64,000 bases of DNA from Euglena gracilis (taxonomy: Eukaryota > Euglenida > Euglenophyceae > Euglenales), in assembly GCA_039621445.1 (NCBI GenBank), contig CP154956.1:53739143-53803142 (forward strand), written 5' to 3'. Both the position numbers and the translations under genes were made by a program. Shown here in pieces: positions 35,205 through 47,701 of this stretch; position 1 is the first letter of the stretch, and the number at the start of each line of letters is the position of its first letter. The notes under the pieces were generated by a model. It did not search any database. It was given only the letters and a program-made list of their open reading frames with translations, and was not told the origin of the DNA.

Positions 35205-36538
35205 AACAACGACGGGGACTGAAAAAGACAAGGAGGGGGGGATGAGGGGTCGGCGTTGAACATCGTATGAGGGACTGAAGGGGGGGCAAAGAGGCGAAGG
35301 TGGGGGTGTCCACCTCATCCCAGAAATGAGTGTGTGGCAGTGTTTTTGGAGCTGGAAAATGAATGTGACAACATCGTGATATTACCTCCCTTGTATTCCT
35401 GTGTTATTGGATCCCTCTGTTGAATGCTGCTGGTATGTTTGGGTGGTTGGCTTGCGCAAATGCGCACATCAACCTTTAAAATGGTTGCTCTTCACAACTG
35501 TGGGCACCAACCAAATTCTTTTTCATTTTGAACTCTTGGCAACAGGGATTTCTGAGACAAGAGAAAGATCGAAACAGGAGGAGAGTAGATTGTGGAGGCG
35601 GTGGGCTCATAGTGGCGGTGTTGTAAGGTACGTCTGAGAAGGTCAAATGAAGTGTGTCAGTGTATTGCATAGTGCATCACATGGCCTCATGAACACAGGG
35701 ATTTTCAAGTCAGCAGACACATCCATTTTCAGCCAATGCACTGTGCCTCATTTTCGGACTGAAATACTGGAGGTGAAGGGCCCTTCTAAACTAAGTTTTT
35801 CAGGGTAAAGCCTGAGAATGTTGTTTATTTTGATGTTTCGGGGGCTAAGAAATGGTTTTTCACAGCTTCAATTGCCGATGCCCAAATTCGGGCCAGCAGG
35901 CTGGTCGTTTAGTTGTATTTAAATTCTACAAAATATCTCGCACTCAAGGATTTCAAAACTGCAATGGTGCCACACCCTCTAAATGGTATATGTGTTAAGT
36001 TGTACAAGAGGTCCGTGTGCGCAGATGCGCAAACCGACCAAAAAGTCTGTTTTCATATTTGCACAAACCAACCACTTGTACAATTTTACAAACACATTCG
36101 GCTGGCACACATTCGACTTTTTACAGTTGCACAAATGGTTGGTGTGCGCATTTGCGCACACCGTCCATTTGTGCATTTGCCAACCCGACCACCAATCTCT
36201 CACACAGCCAATTTTCAGGGTATCGCTTCAGGCTTGGGCACACCTCACCAAATCGTTCATCAATATCCTGAATTACTGAATTGATGAGACAACCGTTGCA
36301 GGGTTCTAAACACACCTAGTGGGTGTTGTGTATACCATATGCTGTGTTGACGCTTGTCCTCTTTGCCAAAGTCCCTGCTTCCATCTCCGTGTCCTGGGGC
36401 ACCACATCACATCCTGCCTACATTTTTTGGGTTTTTGGAGTCATATCTTGTCGTTTTCATAATAAAAAAAAAGTCGATGTGAGCATTTGCGCACATCGAC
36501 AAAGAAAAAAAGCTTAAGTGCGAGATGTGCCGCCTAAG
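35205..36538. repeat. TGCGCA palindrome cluster ending in a CTAAG terminal repeat
   Basis: Palindromes at 35455, 36018, 36145 and 36486. At 36510-36538 the sequence AAGCTTAAGTGCGAGATGTG then CCGCCTAAG matches the right end of the element at 55966-58915. The left terminus was not found, so the copy may be truncated. No gene seen. Confidence 0.55.
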
Positions 36539-36763
36539 AAACAAAAATCCGTTATTTTGGCCATGCCAGTGTTTGGGGGGGGGGGGTCAGATCACCCTAC
36601 AAAAGCTTGTGAAATGGTCAGAATGGTTGAGTTTCAGATTGGGCAATTTGTCTCAAAAGTTGCCTTAAATTGGACTCATGTTTAGATTCTTTCCTTCTTT
36701 TAGATTCCGATGTATATATGTATTCTCATATATATATATATATATACATACACATACACATAC

Positions 36764-36800
<37 letters not shown>

Positions 36801-36858
36801 TATACATATACATATACATATACACATACATGTACATATACATATACATATGCATATG

Positions 36859-36941
<83 letters not shown>

Positions 36942-37019
36942 GCATATGCATATACATATACATATACATATACATATGCATATACATATGCATATACATA
37001 TACATATACATACACATAC

Positions 37020-37080
<61 letters not shown>

Positions 37081-37199
37081 TATATATATATACCTATACA
37101 TATACATATATAATATACATATGCGTATACATATACATATTCATATACATATATATACATATACATATACATATACATATGCATATACATATACATATT

Positions 37200-37231
<32 letters not shown>

Positions 37232-37256
37232 AATACACATACATATACATATATAT

Positions 37257-37317
<61 letters not shown>

Positions 37318-37318
37318 A

Positions 37319-37356
<38 letters not shown>

Positions 37357-37357
37357 G

Positions 37358-37404
<47 letters not shown>

Positions 37405-37434
37405 CATATACACATACATATGCATATGCATATG

Positions 37435-37505
<71 letters not shown>

Positions 37506-37558
37506 CATATACACATACATACATACATACATATACATATACATACATATACAGACAC

Positions 37559-37618
<60 letters not shown>

Positions 37619-37869
37619 TATATACATATACATATACATGAGACAGAGACATAGGCAGCTACACAAACACAGAACAGGAGAGATCACAGAGATACACGAG
37701 ACAGAGACAGGAGAGAGGACATATACCGAGACAGATACAGAGACATAGGACAGATACATAGACAGATTACATAGACACAGACACGAGACAGAGACAGACA
37801 AAGAGACATAACAGAGACAGAGACATATACATATACAGAGACATATACATAGACATATACATAACATAG

Positions 37870-37901
<32 letters not shown>

Positions 37902-38172
37902 GGCAGCTCCCAACTATATGGCCCGGGAGGCCATGTAGTTGGGAGAGGGGAATCCAAAAAAAAAAATTGCGTTCATGATGGAGTATGGTTACGGTTTCGA
38001 ATTCGGCCTAACTTTAGGCCTAACTTGTACACTTAACACTAATCTATAAGTTAATCCTAACCCTAACCCTAACACCTAACCCTAACCCTATTCCATCATT
38101 AACACAAAAAAATTCTGGACCCCCCCCTCTCCCAACTACATGCCCCCGGGGGGCATACAGTTGGGAGCTGCC
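37902..38172. mobile_element. 271 bp MITE carrying telomere-type repeats
   Basis: Ends GGCAGCTCCCAACT and AGTTGGGAGCTGCC. Each end is itself a hairpin, because the motif recurs inverted about 35 bp in (TAGTTGGGAGAGGGG / CCCCTCTCCCAACTA). ACATATAC lies on both sides, but the host is a repeat, so this duplication is not decisive. The interior holds CCCTAA repeats. Confidence 0.8.
38052..38090. repeat. Interstitial telomere-like (CCCTAA)n
   Basis: TAATCCTAACCCTAACCCTA followed by ACACCTAACCCTAACCCTA: about six CCCTAA/TTAGGG units in two blocks. They lie inside the MITE and not at a chromosome end. The motif is the human-type telomere repeat used by many protists. Confidence 0.8.
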
Positions 38173-38274
38173 ACATATACATATACATATACATCTACAT
38201 ATACATATACATATATGCATATACACATATAACATCTGCCTATGCATATCTTACATACACATAATACAATACAT

Positions 38275-38355
<81 letters not shown>

Positions 38356-38584
38356 GATGATACATATACATATACATATATATGATATATATTTCCATCG
38401 TCAATACTAAAATTAAGACATAAGTTTTGGTCCGCAATCACGGTGCCTCACTCCTGAAGAAGCGGTTGCCTAGGGCCTCCCGACACGTTGGGCTGCCCAC
38501 CGGAGGAGGCGGACCTGCCGCCGGCTGCCCACTCCCTCCCAGCCCTCCCTTTTTGCCGGTGGTTCGCCGCTGCCACCCCCACCC

Positions 38585-41500
38585 ATGCTCTCCGCGCGCG
38601 GCGTGGCATTGATGCGGGCCAGGCTGGCCAGGTACCCCCCTAAGCTTCTCGGCTGCCCAGCTTGCCCACAGGGAGACGCCACTCAGCCGTCCTCCCTCCC
38701 TCCCTCTACCCTGCGGCACCTCTCCTCAGGAGCGCCTGGCAGCGGGGCGTCCAGGGCGTGGGGCAGGCGCGCACCAGTGTGCCTCTGTTTCCCGGGCCAA
38801 GAGGAGGCTCGTCACACACGTCACACGTCACGCGCGTCACACACGTTTGGGGGGAGGCATCCTGTCCCCCCATTCCCCCAACCCCTGCGTGCCGAAATCA
38901 TGCGCAGGGCCAGTGCAGCGGCGGCGGCGGTGGGCGATCAGGAGGGGCTGGCCCGCCAGATGGCGGACGCCCTCACCATCGAGGAGGCTCGGGTGTGTCT
39001 GGGGTGGGGGGGTCACGTGGATGTCGCCACGGCTTCCACTGGTACTTTTAATTTCATTTTCATTCAAAGGTGGTCCAGGACGCTCTGAACACCTTTTTGG
39101 TGAGCTGCTTGTTTAGATCCAATGGAGGGCACCCAAAGGAGGGACACCCATTTTTGGCCGCAACGCCACCTTCCTTTCCCCTTGACACACCATGTCGTGG
39201 ACACCCCCCGTGTCAACAGCACTTTTCTGGAACACTGCCTGGCATTCTCCATTGAAGCACAGTGCTTTCGGAAAGGTGGCAACATCATATTCCTGGAACA
39301 TTTCCGTGTCTTTGACAAGGAGGTGGAAAGGTACCTGGCCATCTCCGGCCGCTTCCCCAGGACCTGTGGCAGGCCGCCCAGAGGGCCGACCGCCCTCCAT
39401 CCGTTGACGTGCTGAATGCCTACCTGGGGAAGCGTGTCAACATGACGAAGCGGACGGTACCCCCTTCCAGTGCATCTTCCCTAAACTTCACCAATTTCCC
39501 ACAAAATTCAGCCTGCTGTTTTTAGAAATTCAAATTTGAAACACTGTGAGCAGTTCTCGAAATTGACAATGACGGTAAGTCCTTCAGAAACCCCCAACGA
39601 TACTGCTGCTGGGCGCAAATTATAATTCAATTATAATTATAATTTGGGGGACATCGTTTTGACGGGGGGAACAGTTTCATCAAATGGGTTGCGGGGGTCT
39701 CCCACCCACTTTCCCCACTCCTCTCATAACTCCTCAGTGTGTGCCTGCCCAACCTCCGACCCCCCCCCCAGAGGCGGATCCGGGACGCGCGGCAGCATTT
39801 CCGGTTCGTGGAGGAGTCCGCCGCGAGGGGCGTGGCCCCCAACCTGGCGACGTACTCCATCCTGGCCCAGCTGGTACGGGACGCCGCCTACGCGGAGGCC
39901 GTACCCCCCAACGAGCAGGGTGTGTGGGTGCCCCCCCCCCCGCCCACCACCCACGGACGGTCTGTGTAGGACAGGGAAGTTTTTGGGGGGGGTAAGAATC
40001 ACCTTTGGGCTTCAGGGCCGGCCAACGCTGGGACCGCCCTGCCACCACCCACTTAACCAGCCTCGTGGTGGGTTCCGTTGCAGAAGCAAGGTTTTCATCT
40101 TTTCTCCCTGGCTGCAAAGGTCCATGGACGGTGTGAGTAGCGCAGCCACGGCGCAGTGCCGCACCGCGTCGGTCTCTCTTCTCCGGTGCACCCCGCGGCC
40201 CCTCCCCCACAGAGGCACAGTGTGAGTTCCTCGTGGATGGCGCCAACCGCATTTGCTGCTCCATCATCGCCAGCATGACCACCGCCAAGGGTGTGTGGCG
40301 GATGTTGCTTGATAGGATCGCAGTTTTTCTACCTGCATGCACCATCTTGGTCAAACCATTCTCGGGCCCTACTGTGATCATTTTTCATGTGCATTTTTGC
40401 ATGTGAGTTGATATAAATGATAAATAAACCTGCCATAAACCCACCATAATTTTGTTTTCCAGAGTCGTGGTCAGAGGTTTTTAAAGTTTTGTGGCCCGGG
40501 ACGGGGTCCCAGCCGAGCCCGCCCCCCCCCCCCCCGCCAGGGGCGTTGGTCTGAGTGGGTACCCCGCCGGAGGAGGGGTTTTCTTCTGTTTTCGGCGCAA
40601 ATAACCGAAAACAATTGGACCCAAAATTGACCCCCAAGAGAAGGTCCCCGAGCCCCGGGGGGGGCCACCCCAGGGTGTGGTTGGGTCCGGACCCCCCGGG
40701 GTCCTAAATAAGCCTCTGATCGTGGTCAGGCTTCTTTTTAAGGAAAGTCCCACCCCGGGGGGGGATGCTATGGCAGGCATGGGGGCTAGGGCACTTTCGA
40801 CCTGGGGTCGGGTTTTGGGATGGGCAGTGCTATTAGCACAACCCAAAATGGCCATTTTCAAGGGGAAAAAATTGGCTTCGTCAACAGGCACTGGTAGTTC
40901 CTGCGCATAGCACAAGGCAACCCCCTCCCCCTCCATGGTTGGTGAAAACAAACCTCGTAGAGTTCTCCTCTTGGCGAATGGTGTCCGTGATGGAATGCAT
41001 CTGTTTAGCGTTTTCACCAAGGGGTGCAGCAGAGCGGTGGCCAACAAAACCACCAAGGGTTTTATGCGGCTTATGATACCCGTCTGTTGTTGTCAATTGC
41101 ATTTTAAAAGTTCTGATCTCAATGCAATTTGTTCACCACCCGTAAACATCACCTTCCACCCGGCCACGATCTGTGTAAGGGTGCGGTGAGGGTGTGCATA
41201 TGGTGTGCGTGTACGAACGTTCACGAGTGTGCCTGTGCGTGTGTGCCTGTGTGTGCGCACACGTGCATGTGTGCATGCATCTTTATGTGTGAACATCTGC
41301 TTGATGGACATATAGCTGCCCAAATCCGTACCAAGCCTCAGGGCAGTAAAGCCAGGCTGCTCCCCATTCCCCCTGCTGGCCCTGCCCCCGCTTCCCACCT
41401 TCCTCACAGAGAGGAAGGCACAGGGCCCCATCCTCCTCCACACTTGCACGAAGTGGCTGCAGACGTACACCCCAGCCAAGTGCCTCGCCCTGCAGACGTA

Positions 41501-41684
41501 CGCCACCGCCCTGCAGGCCTTCGGCCGGCACCTCCCGCACCGCCACGTCCTCCGCATCCTCAAGGTCCCCCTGCTTCGCTCCTCCCTGCCTGTCTTGGTC
41601 GCTATGATCGGATTATAGCTCTAACTACGAGCTATGAGCGACTCCATCAAGCTTTGGGTGAAGAGGAGCGGACACACACACACG

Positions 41685-41748
<64 letters not shown>

Positions 41749-44700
41749 TGTGTGTGCACGCATGTGTGCATGCACACACGGCACTGGCGCATCACCACAA
41801 GTACCTGTTGGCGTGTGGTGCACCGCTGGCCGGTCTTTCAGCTGTGCCGGGCGGAGTACCCGGTGGACGCTGGGACGCGGCCGCTGTATGTGCAGCTGTA
41901 CTCTTCCGCGGCGCACAACTTGTTCGCCGCCCAGCAGTACAAGAGGTGTGCAACGACTGGCCGCTCACGCCACAACCCCTCCAGTTAAATGAAGCACAGA
42001 CCCCCTGGGGTGCTGTGCTGGAGGCATTGGATGTGTGGCCAACCAATCACCGAAACAGCGTGAACTGAAAACAGTAGGTAATTGCTCCATTGCTGTCCAA
42101 GCTTTTTATGTCCGAGGTGCAGAAAATTCAATCAATTCTTTGCTAGAATGTGATATGGCCGGCTGTGGCCAGCTGCTGCTCAAATTGCGCTTGATGCTGA
42201 GAACATTTTGGTGCTGCCCAACGAAAATGAAAAACGACAACGAGAATCCTGCGGATTTTCCATTGAATGTGCTGGGATGAGAAGTTTTATTTTTAAGGAC
42301 CGCCGCCCTGGGCAGGGGCCAGGGAATTTCCGAAGCCGGACCACCCCCCCCCAGGGGGGGGGCTCCAGCCAACCAGCACGTTTTTCCAGCCAGCAGCTCC
42401 CAGCCAGGCTGCGAACTCACGGAGTCGAGTGGCAATAAATTTTTCGCAGTCTGGCACAGCCAGGCTGGACTGGAAAAAATTTCGGTGCAAAGCGCCGAAT
42501 TTTTTTTTTGGAAATGGGGTCAAAAGTGACCAAAAATGGCTATTTTTTGGTTCTCTTTGGTGTTTTACCTAAAAATTTTGGCCAAAAAAAGTCCAATCCC
42601 CAATCCAGCTGCATTTTGGCTTGTTTGGCCGTTTTCTGGTGGCAGCCGGGTCCAGCCCAGCATCCAGTAGGACCCGCCCCCCTGGGCCCTGGGGGGGTCC
42701 AGCCAGCTGCTTTTGCCAGCCAGCCGGCTGGACCCCTTTGGGGGGGGGTGCTAAAGAAGTTCCCTGCAGGGGGCAGTTTCTCTGTCTCCTCCCAAATGGT
42801 GCCCCCCTCAGGCTGCTGCTCCTCTTCTTCGACATGCACAACAGCTCCATTGGCCCTGTGCCGCCAGTGTTGGTGTGCCTTGTCCCAGATGTGGAGAGGC
42901 AGCGGTCCTCCCTGATGTGTGTGCCGAGTAGAAGCACAAGGGCGGTCACAAATGGAAGGACAGAGGTGTACGTGAATGTGACCTCCAATCGCGACGCACA
43001 CGTGTGCATGTGTACAGCACGTTTTTGAACGTGCACATATGCTCGGACACAGATATGTGGCCTAATTGGAAACATTTCCTCCGTCTCGACCCTGATCATA
43101 CATAGGCACAGGCAATGTCACCCATCTCAGCCCCAGCATTTCGCCCCTGTTCTCCGCAGGCGTACTGCGCGCTGCACCTCTGCTCCGTGCTGCAGCCGCA
43201 GCACACCCCGGCGCTGTTCGCATGGCTGGCGACCGGCACCTCAGCCGACGCCCGCATGTACCGCTACCTGCTGGACAGCCACGCCCGCCGGCAGGTGCCC
43301 CCCCCCCCCCTAACGAAACGCTCGAGGAATGGAATTTGGGTGTTTCCCGGCGTTCGGAGCAGTGTGTTGTTCTGCCACCTCCAGGGGGAGGTGCATTCCA
43401 ACCCAGTCCCTTGGGCATGGCAGCCTTCGGGCTTGGTGTCTTTGGTATTTGGTGTACTATGACACCACCTACCCCACAATCTGATCCCCCACCCGGGGTG
43501 GTGGAAATTGCCCCCCCACCACCTGCAGAGCAACCCCCCCCCCCTTATGGAGGATGCATTTCCGGTAGAAACGATCTAACCCCCCCCCCCCGAATAGAAG
43601 TCCCCGGGGGCTTCTATTCGGAACGTTGGTCGGAAACCGAGGGGAGGGGCTTCTATTCGGGGGGGGGGGGGCACTATTCGGAAAAGGCGTACCAAACGGG
43701 GGGGGGGGGGGCACTATTCGGAATTTTGGTCGAAAACCGAGGGGGCGGGCTTCTATTCGGGGGGGGGCATTATTCGGGGGGAGGGGGGCTTCTATTCGGG
43801 GGGAGGGGGGGCTTCTATTTGGGGGGGGGGTAGTTGGATGGCTGCGATGTTCTTTTTCCCCATTTTCTTTCCAGCCTTTCTTTTCAAGGAAATCCACCCC
43901 GGAGCGGAGTGTAACTGCAGGTGATTTGGTAACTGTTTGAGTGATCAGAGGACAGAGACAATGCAGATCGGCCCAAATATTTCGGTCTGTTTTTCTCAGT
44001 AGCAAAATTTGCTGCCTCTCAGTGCACGACATGTTGGTGGGGTCTGGGCTGCGCAAGTACCAAACCAGGCCCATCCCCCCTTTGGCATTTGGCAGGAAGG
44101 GAGAATACAAGCAAATGAGTTTTTTTCCCCCATTTGTTTCTTTTGTTTTGCAAAATTGAAGCTTTTATTGTGTTTTTTTTTGTCCATTTTTCCCCAGCAC
44201 GTTTCACCTTTTGCTGGGAAACATTTTCGCCTTTAAAAATGCAGCATTTTCGATTATATTTTCCCTGAGACCGAATTTTTTGTTATTTTTTTATTTTTCC
44301 CCTGCAAAGAGCATATATCTGGAATCAGCATGTTCTCGAAGTTTTAGAAATTTTGCGGGCATTTTTGTTATTGCTGGGCTGCCAAAATGCAACAAGATCA
44401 AATTTGTTTTGTTGTGTGTTGTGTTTATTTGCATTTAATTGTGCGTATTTTTGTTTATTTGTGCACATTGGCGTTTTTTTGTATTTTTTTTGCATCTCTT
44501 TTTTTCGAGGGTCTACGTTGCGAGGGTGCCCCTTGGCTCCAGTGGGGTGTCTCCGCAGGATGTGGAAGGGATGTTCAGGGTTCTGGAGGAGATGGGGCGG
44601 CGCGGCGTGCCCCCCACGGCGGAGGTCTTCGCCACCGTCCTGGCCGCCCTCCGCCGCCGGGCCGCCCCGGGGGACGCCAGCCGGTCCGCCCCCTCCTCTG

Positions 44701-45414
44701 ATTTGGCGTGGTGTGCGTGCGTGCGGGGGAAGTGGGCTGTCAGCGTGGCGGGCGGTTGACCCAGGCTGGCAGGTGGGTGACCCTCGGCCCCTGCTGTTTG
44801 TGGGATATCCTCCCCTCTCTGTGCCTGTGTGTGTATGTGAGTGTGCTGTATGTTGCAAGTGCGAGTACGAGTATATTGTGTTGGCCTTCACATGCGAGTG
44901 CGAGTATATTTTTTTGGCCTTCACACAGCCCGACCAATTATGGTTTGTTTCTCACGTCAAATGAAGCCCCATGCAAACTCACCCACGCCCGCAAATACCC
45001 ATCCAAAAGCACACGAGCACGAATAAAGGCACACACGTATGCAAGCACGCACACGAACAGACACAGACAGCGTTCTTTTTTCCACATCCTTCCCCAGCTG
45101 CCATCTTCCGCAGGCTGCTTGAGATGTATGCGGCCATGAGAAAGCAGAGCACCGACGTCCCCACCACATATGGACCCTACGAGGCAGCGCTGTGGGCCGT
45201 GGACCAGCTGGAGCCCGGGGAGGCCCCGGTGTGTGGCCCCCCACATGTGCTCCACCAGCCGGGGAGGGTGCCCCTTTCGGTCGGCGAAACGTTCCATTCG
45301 ACTCAACGCATCCGACCTGCGCAGGACGGGGCGGCCCCGGCGCAGTGGCGGCAGCGGGTGCTCGCGGACGCCAAGCAGGACGGGCACCGGCTGTTCTGGT
45401 TCCAGCACGCGTAG
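38585..45414 (+). CDS. PPR-like protein, probably mitochondrial, complete 13-exon gene
   Basis: Exons 38585-38631, 38908-38992, 39070-39099, 39361-39456, 39772-39900, 40215-40290, 41410-41564, 41842-41945, 42812-42872, 43160-43294, 44559-44683, 45114-45228 and 45325-45414 sum to 1248 nt (415 residues plus TAG). All twelve junctions keep phase. The N-terminus MLSARGVALMRARLARASAA is Arg-rich and lacks acids, like a mitochondrial presequence. The body is paired helices with pentatricopeptide features: HFRFVEESAARGVAPNLATY (exon 5), LLLLFFDMHNSSIGPVPP (exon 9), MFRVLEEMGRRGVPPTAEVF (exon 11) and LLEMYAAMRKQSTDVPTTYG (exon 12). PPR proteins bind organelle RNA for processing, stability or translation. 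The repeats are irregular, so a mitoribosome- or RNase P-associated PPR protein is also possible. The exon 6 acceptor is the least certain junction. Confidence 0.85.
39150..39245 (+). repeat. Intronic repeat shared with 47505-47595
   Basis: ACACACCATGTCGTGGACAC and GTGTCAACAGCAC...CTGGAACACTGCC here correspond to GCACACCGTGTCGTTGGAAC and GTGTCAACGGCAC...CTGGAGCATTGCC near 47526. A related start (GAGGGTCTACGTTGCG) occurs at 44506. It is probably a dispersed element located in introns. Confidence 0.55.
41684..41741. repeat. (CA)n microsatellite in PPR intron 7
   Basis: ACACAC/GCGCGC tract in the intron between exons 7 and 8. It gives spurious Thr/His and Cys/Val ORFs. Confidence 0.9.
42292..42757 (+). 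mobile_element. CCAGCC-rich (R2) element in PPR intron 8
   Basis: TTAAGGACC start, poly-C and poly-G blocks, CCAGCCAGCAGCTCCCAGCC, GCAAAGCGCCGAATTTT, and a GTGCTAAAG end. It shares this order of words with the elements at 51585-52006 and 61803-62270 and, in reverse, with 10541-11013. Terminal repeats are less clear here. Confidence 0.6.
43575..43835. mobile_element. C/G-tract element, internal word CTTCTATTCGG, in PPR intron 10
   Basis: Starts CTAACCCCCCCCCCCGAATA then GAAG and ends CTTCTATTTGGGGGGGGGG then TAG, an inverted pair. CTTCTATTCGG / CACTATTCGG repeats about eight times between G-runs. Strong G-quadruplex potential on the + strand. Confidence 0.65.
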
Positions 45415-46522
45415 GCCCGGGGGCTCGTGACCCCCGACCGACCCGCCGCGGTGGTGACACCTGTGCCACACAGTGTTGCCCGCACGCTCCCACCAGGCTG
45501 TGGCTTTGCGCTCCGATTGCAGTCGGCGCGGGTAAACTGGCTTGGGGGTCTGTAGCAGACACAGGGGGTCTCTTCGCCCCTGCCTCCCTTTGACCTCTGT
45601 CGCTGGTTCTCGTAGGCCGCATATTGGCCCCAGGCTGGCCGCCTCTCCCTCCTCTTCTCAGAGTCCACCCCCAAAACACCACCACCTGCATTTGTGCCTG
45701 CCATCGTTCCCCAGGGCCCTGGGATGAGAGGCGGTCCGAAGTGCTTGGAGGTTGGGGCGGACGGGTAGGTAGACAGGGGGGTGGACAGCTGAGGTTCACA
45801 AACCATCTGTCTGGTGTTCGAATTGGGACTCAGAGTGCTATTCTCTTCAGCCCCCTCCCTTTTCTTTTTGATTTATTGCTTGGGCATCGGAAGTTGGTGG
45901 CTTGGAGTGGCTTTTTTAAGAGAAAGTTCAAAGATTGGCCCCAAAAGTTGTTTTGCCAGTTGCTCGAGGATTTTGTGTGTGTTTTCAGAATTTTCCAGGA
46001 TAACATATTTTTTTTGCGATGATGCCATTTATGTGGAACCTCACGTACCCAGTGAGGCCTCTGTTTTTGTTTGCGTTCATTGGCGTGTGACAGGAGGCAG
46101 GAAGTTTACTGCTGGGGAAGCCTGAGTTCGTCACCAGAGAGAGGTTCTAATTTGGGGCGAGCTTTTTGATTTGCCGCTTACCCTGTATGCAGACCCGTGA
46201 TCCCCACTTCGCCGGCGTTTGGAGGAATGCGGTGAGGCTTTTTTTTGGGATGCAGCGGAAGAGAACCCGAAGTCCAGCCGAGGAGCGTCGTGAAGGTATT
46301 GTTGTGCTGGGAGAGGTCTGTAGTGGGCCGTTTCTGACATTCTGGGCGATACGCCTCCATCGCGCACGGGCATCTCCGGATTTTTTTTTTGCCATGGCAA
46401 CCAAATTCGAAGGAGACCAGCTGTGATTTTGAGGAGGACGAAAGAGCACCAAATGGGCTCAGCCATACACCAAAGCCAGCGCCTCCTTTCGCCACTGTAG
46501 TGGGTCCTGCCAATCACTGCAG
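45415..46522. other. No gene supported
   Basis: Downstream of the PPR stop. GC-rich to about 45560, then mixed. The open frames (for example 46166-46426) lack splice context and recognisable motifs. Confidence 0.45.
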
Positions 46523-46654
46523 GGCCCCAGTCGCGCTGTCCTGGAACGGGAAGGCCAGGAGAAGTGTCGGTGGGCCAGGGTCGCGGTGCTGTTGGAAAAC
46601 GGAGCGTCGGTGCTGGGCCGCCGGGGATGGACGCCATCTCTTTTGAGTGCCAGC

Positions 46655-46656
<2 letters not shown>
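46523..46656 (+). CDS. Isolated exon, weakly ankyrin-like
   Basis: Bounded by an acceptor (ATCACTGCAG) and a donor (AGCAG|GTGTGT). Open in phase 0, leaving in phase 2. The stretch VAVLLENGASVLGRRGWTPS has the LLENGA...G.TPL pattern of one ankyrin repeat, but a single motif is weak evidence. No partner exon was found. The donor leads directly into an 80 bp (GT)n tract. Confidence 0.35.
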
Positions 46657-46708
<52 letters not shown>

Positions 46709-46740
46709 GTGTGTGGTGTGTGTGTGTGTGTGTGCGCGCG
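46657..46740. repeat. (GT)n microsatellite starting at a splice donor
   Basis: GTGTGT... begins exactly at the donor of the exon ending at 46656. Confidence 0.9.
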
Positions 46741-47701
46741 CACATGGGAGGGTGGGTGGGCGTGCATTTGGTGTGTTTGTGAGGCCGCAGAGAGGTAGAT
46801 GTGAAGGAATGCCTCAAAATGACATTTTTGCACCAAAATATCATTCTGTACAGCTTGAAGCCAGAAAAGCAAAAAAACAATGCGTTTGCGTTCCCCCTGT
46901 GCACAATACACACCGCACACACCGCACACCAACGCTGCACAGAATCAGAATCAGAGGCAGAGGCAGAGGTTTTCCACCGACCTCCATACCTCTATGTCAC
47001 TTGGAAAACCAAAAAAACCGAATGAACATCAGGTCAAAAAAGAGATGTTTGTTTCAAAAAAGAACAAATTACATCAAAATACTCACGAATCGCTCGACTT
47101 TGTCCCATTTCTCTTTTTTGAAAGTTGGCGGGGTTTTTTGTGTTTTTTTTTGTGTTTGTTTTGCATTTGCATTTTTTACTGGCGATTTTTGAATTTTGCT
47201 GGAAAATTTTCCTCGTTTTGGCCCTGATTTTTCCCCGCAAAAAAAAACGCAAACTGCATAAAAAAATCCTTTTGGAGCTCCTTGGGATGTACATTTTCTG
47301 CTGGAGAGGACTTAGAAATTAAAAATTTCAACTTCCGCTGGGGAAATTTTTCATTCTGCAAAAAAGCAAGCATTTTGTTGACCAAAAACTGCAAAAATGA
47401 CAAAAAATTGACAGAAAAATTGGTCTTGGTGGCGTTTTTTTTGAGGGTCAATGTTGCGTCCCCCCCCCCCTTCTGCACTGTGTGTCCTGTCTTGTGTGTT
47501 GTGTAGGAACCCCCCCCCTGTCCAAGGCACACCGTGTCGTTGGAACACACCCAGTGTCAACGGCACATTGCTGGAGCATTGCCGTGTCTTGGACGGGGGT
47601 GGGGGGTGTCATATGGCGCACACCGCCTGAGGCTGTTGGCCCCGCTCGCCGCGGCCGGGCCGGCTGCCCCGCCCCCCAGCCGCTGGGCTGTGCCGTCGCA
47701 G
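46741..47701. other. No gene supported; AT-rich and repeat-derived
   Basis: Sequence from 46800-47450 is AT-rich with A- and T-runs. 47505-47595 is the dispersed repeat also seen at 39150-39245. The N-terminal exons expected for a MAK16 gene were looked for here and not found. Confidence 0.5.

Larger units (their letters stand above)
36715..38395. repeat. (TATACA)n microsatellite, interrupted
   Basis: Nearly pure TACATA hexamer runs at 36715-37640, then a GAGACA/CAGATA-rich interlude to about 37815, then more hexamers up to 37901 and from 38173 to about 38395. It is interrupted by the 271 bp element at 37902-38172. All long ORFs here (Ile/Tyr/His/Thr repeats) are artefacts of the repeat. Confidence 0.95.

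Noticed and set aside
36678-37748. 356-codon ORF rich in Tyr, Thr, Ile and His
   Set aside because: Pure translation of the TATACA microsatellite.
38052-38090. True chromosome end
   Set aside because: The telomere-type repeats are few, in the middle of the sequence, and enclosed by the inverted ends of a small element.
39122-39415. 97-codon ORF between PPR exons 3 and 4
   Set aside because: Its core is a dispersed repeat also found near 47526. The phase-consistent PPR model skips it.
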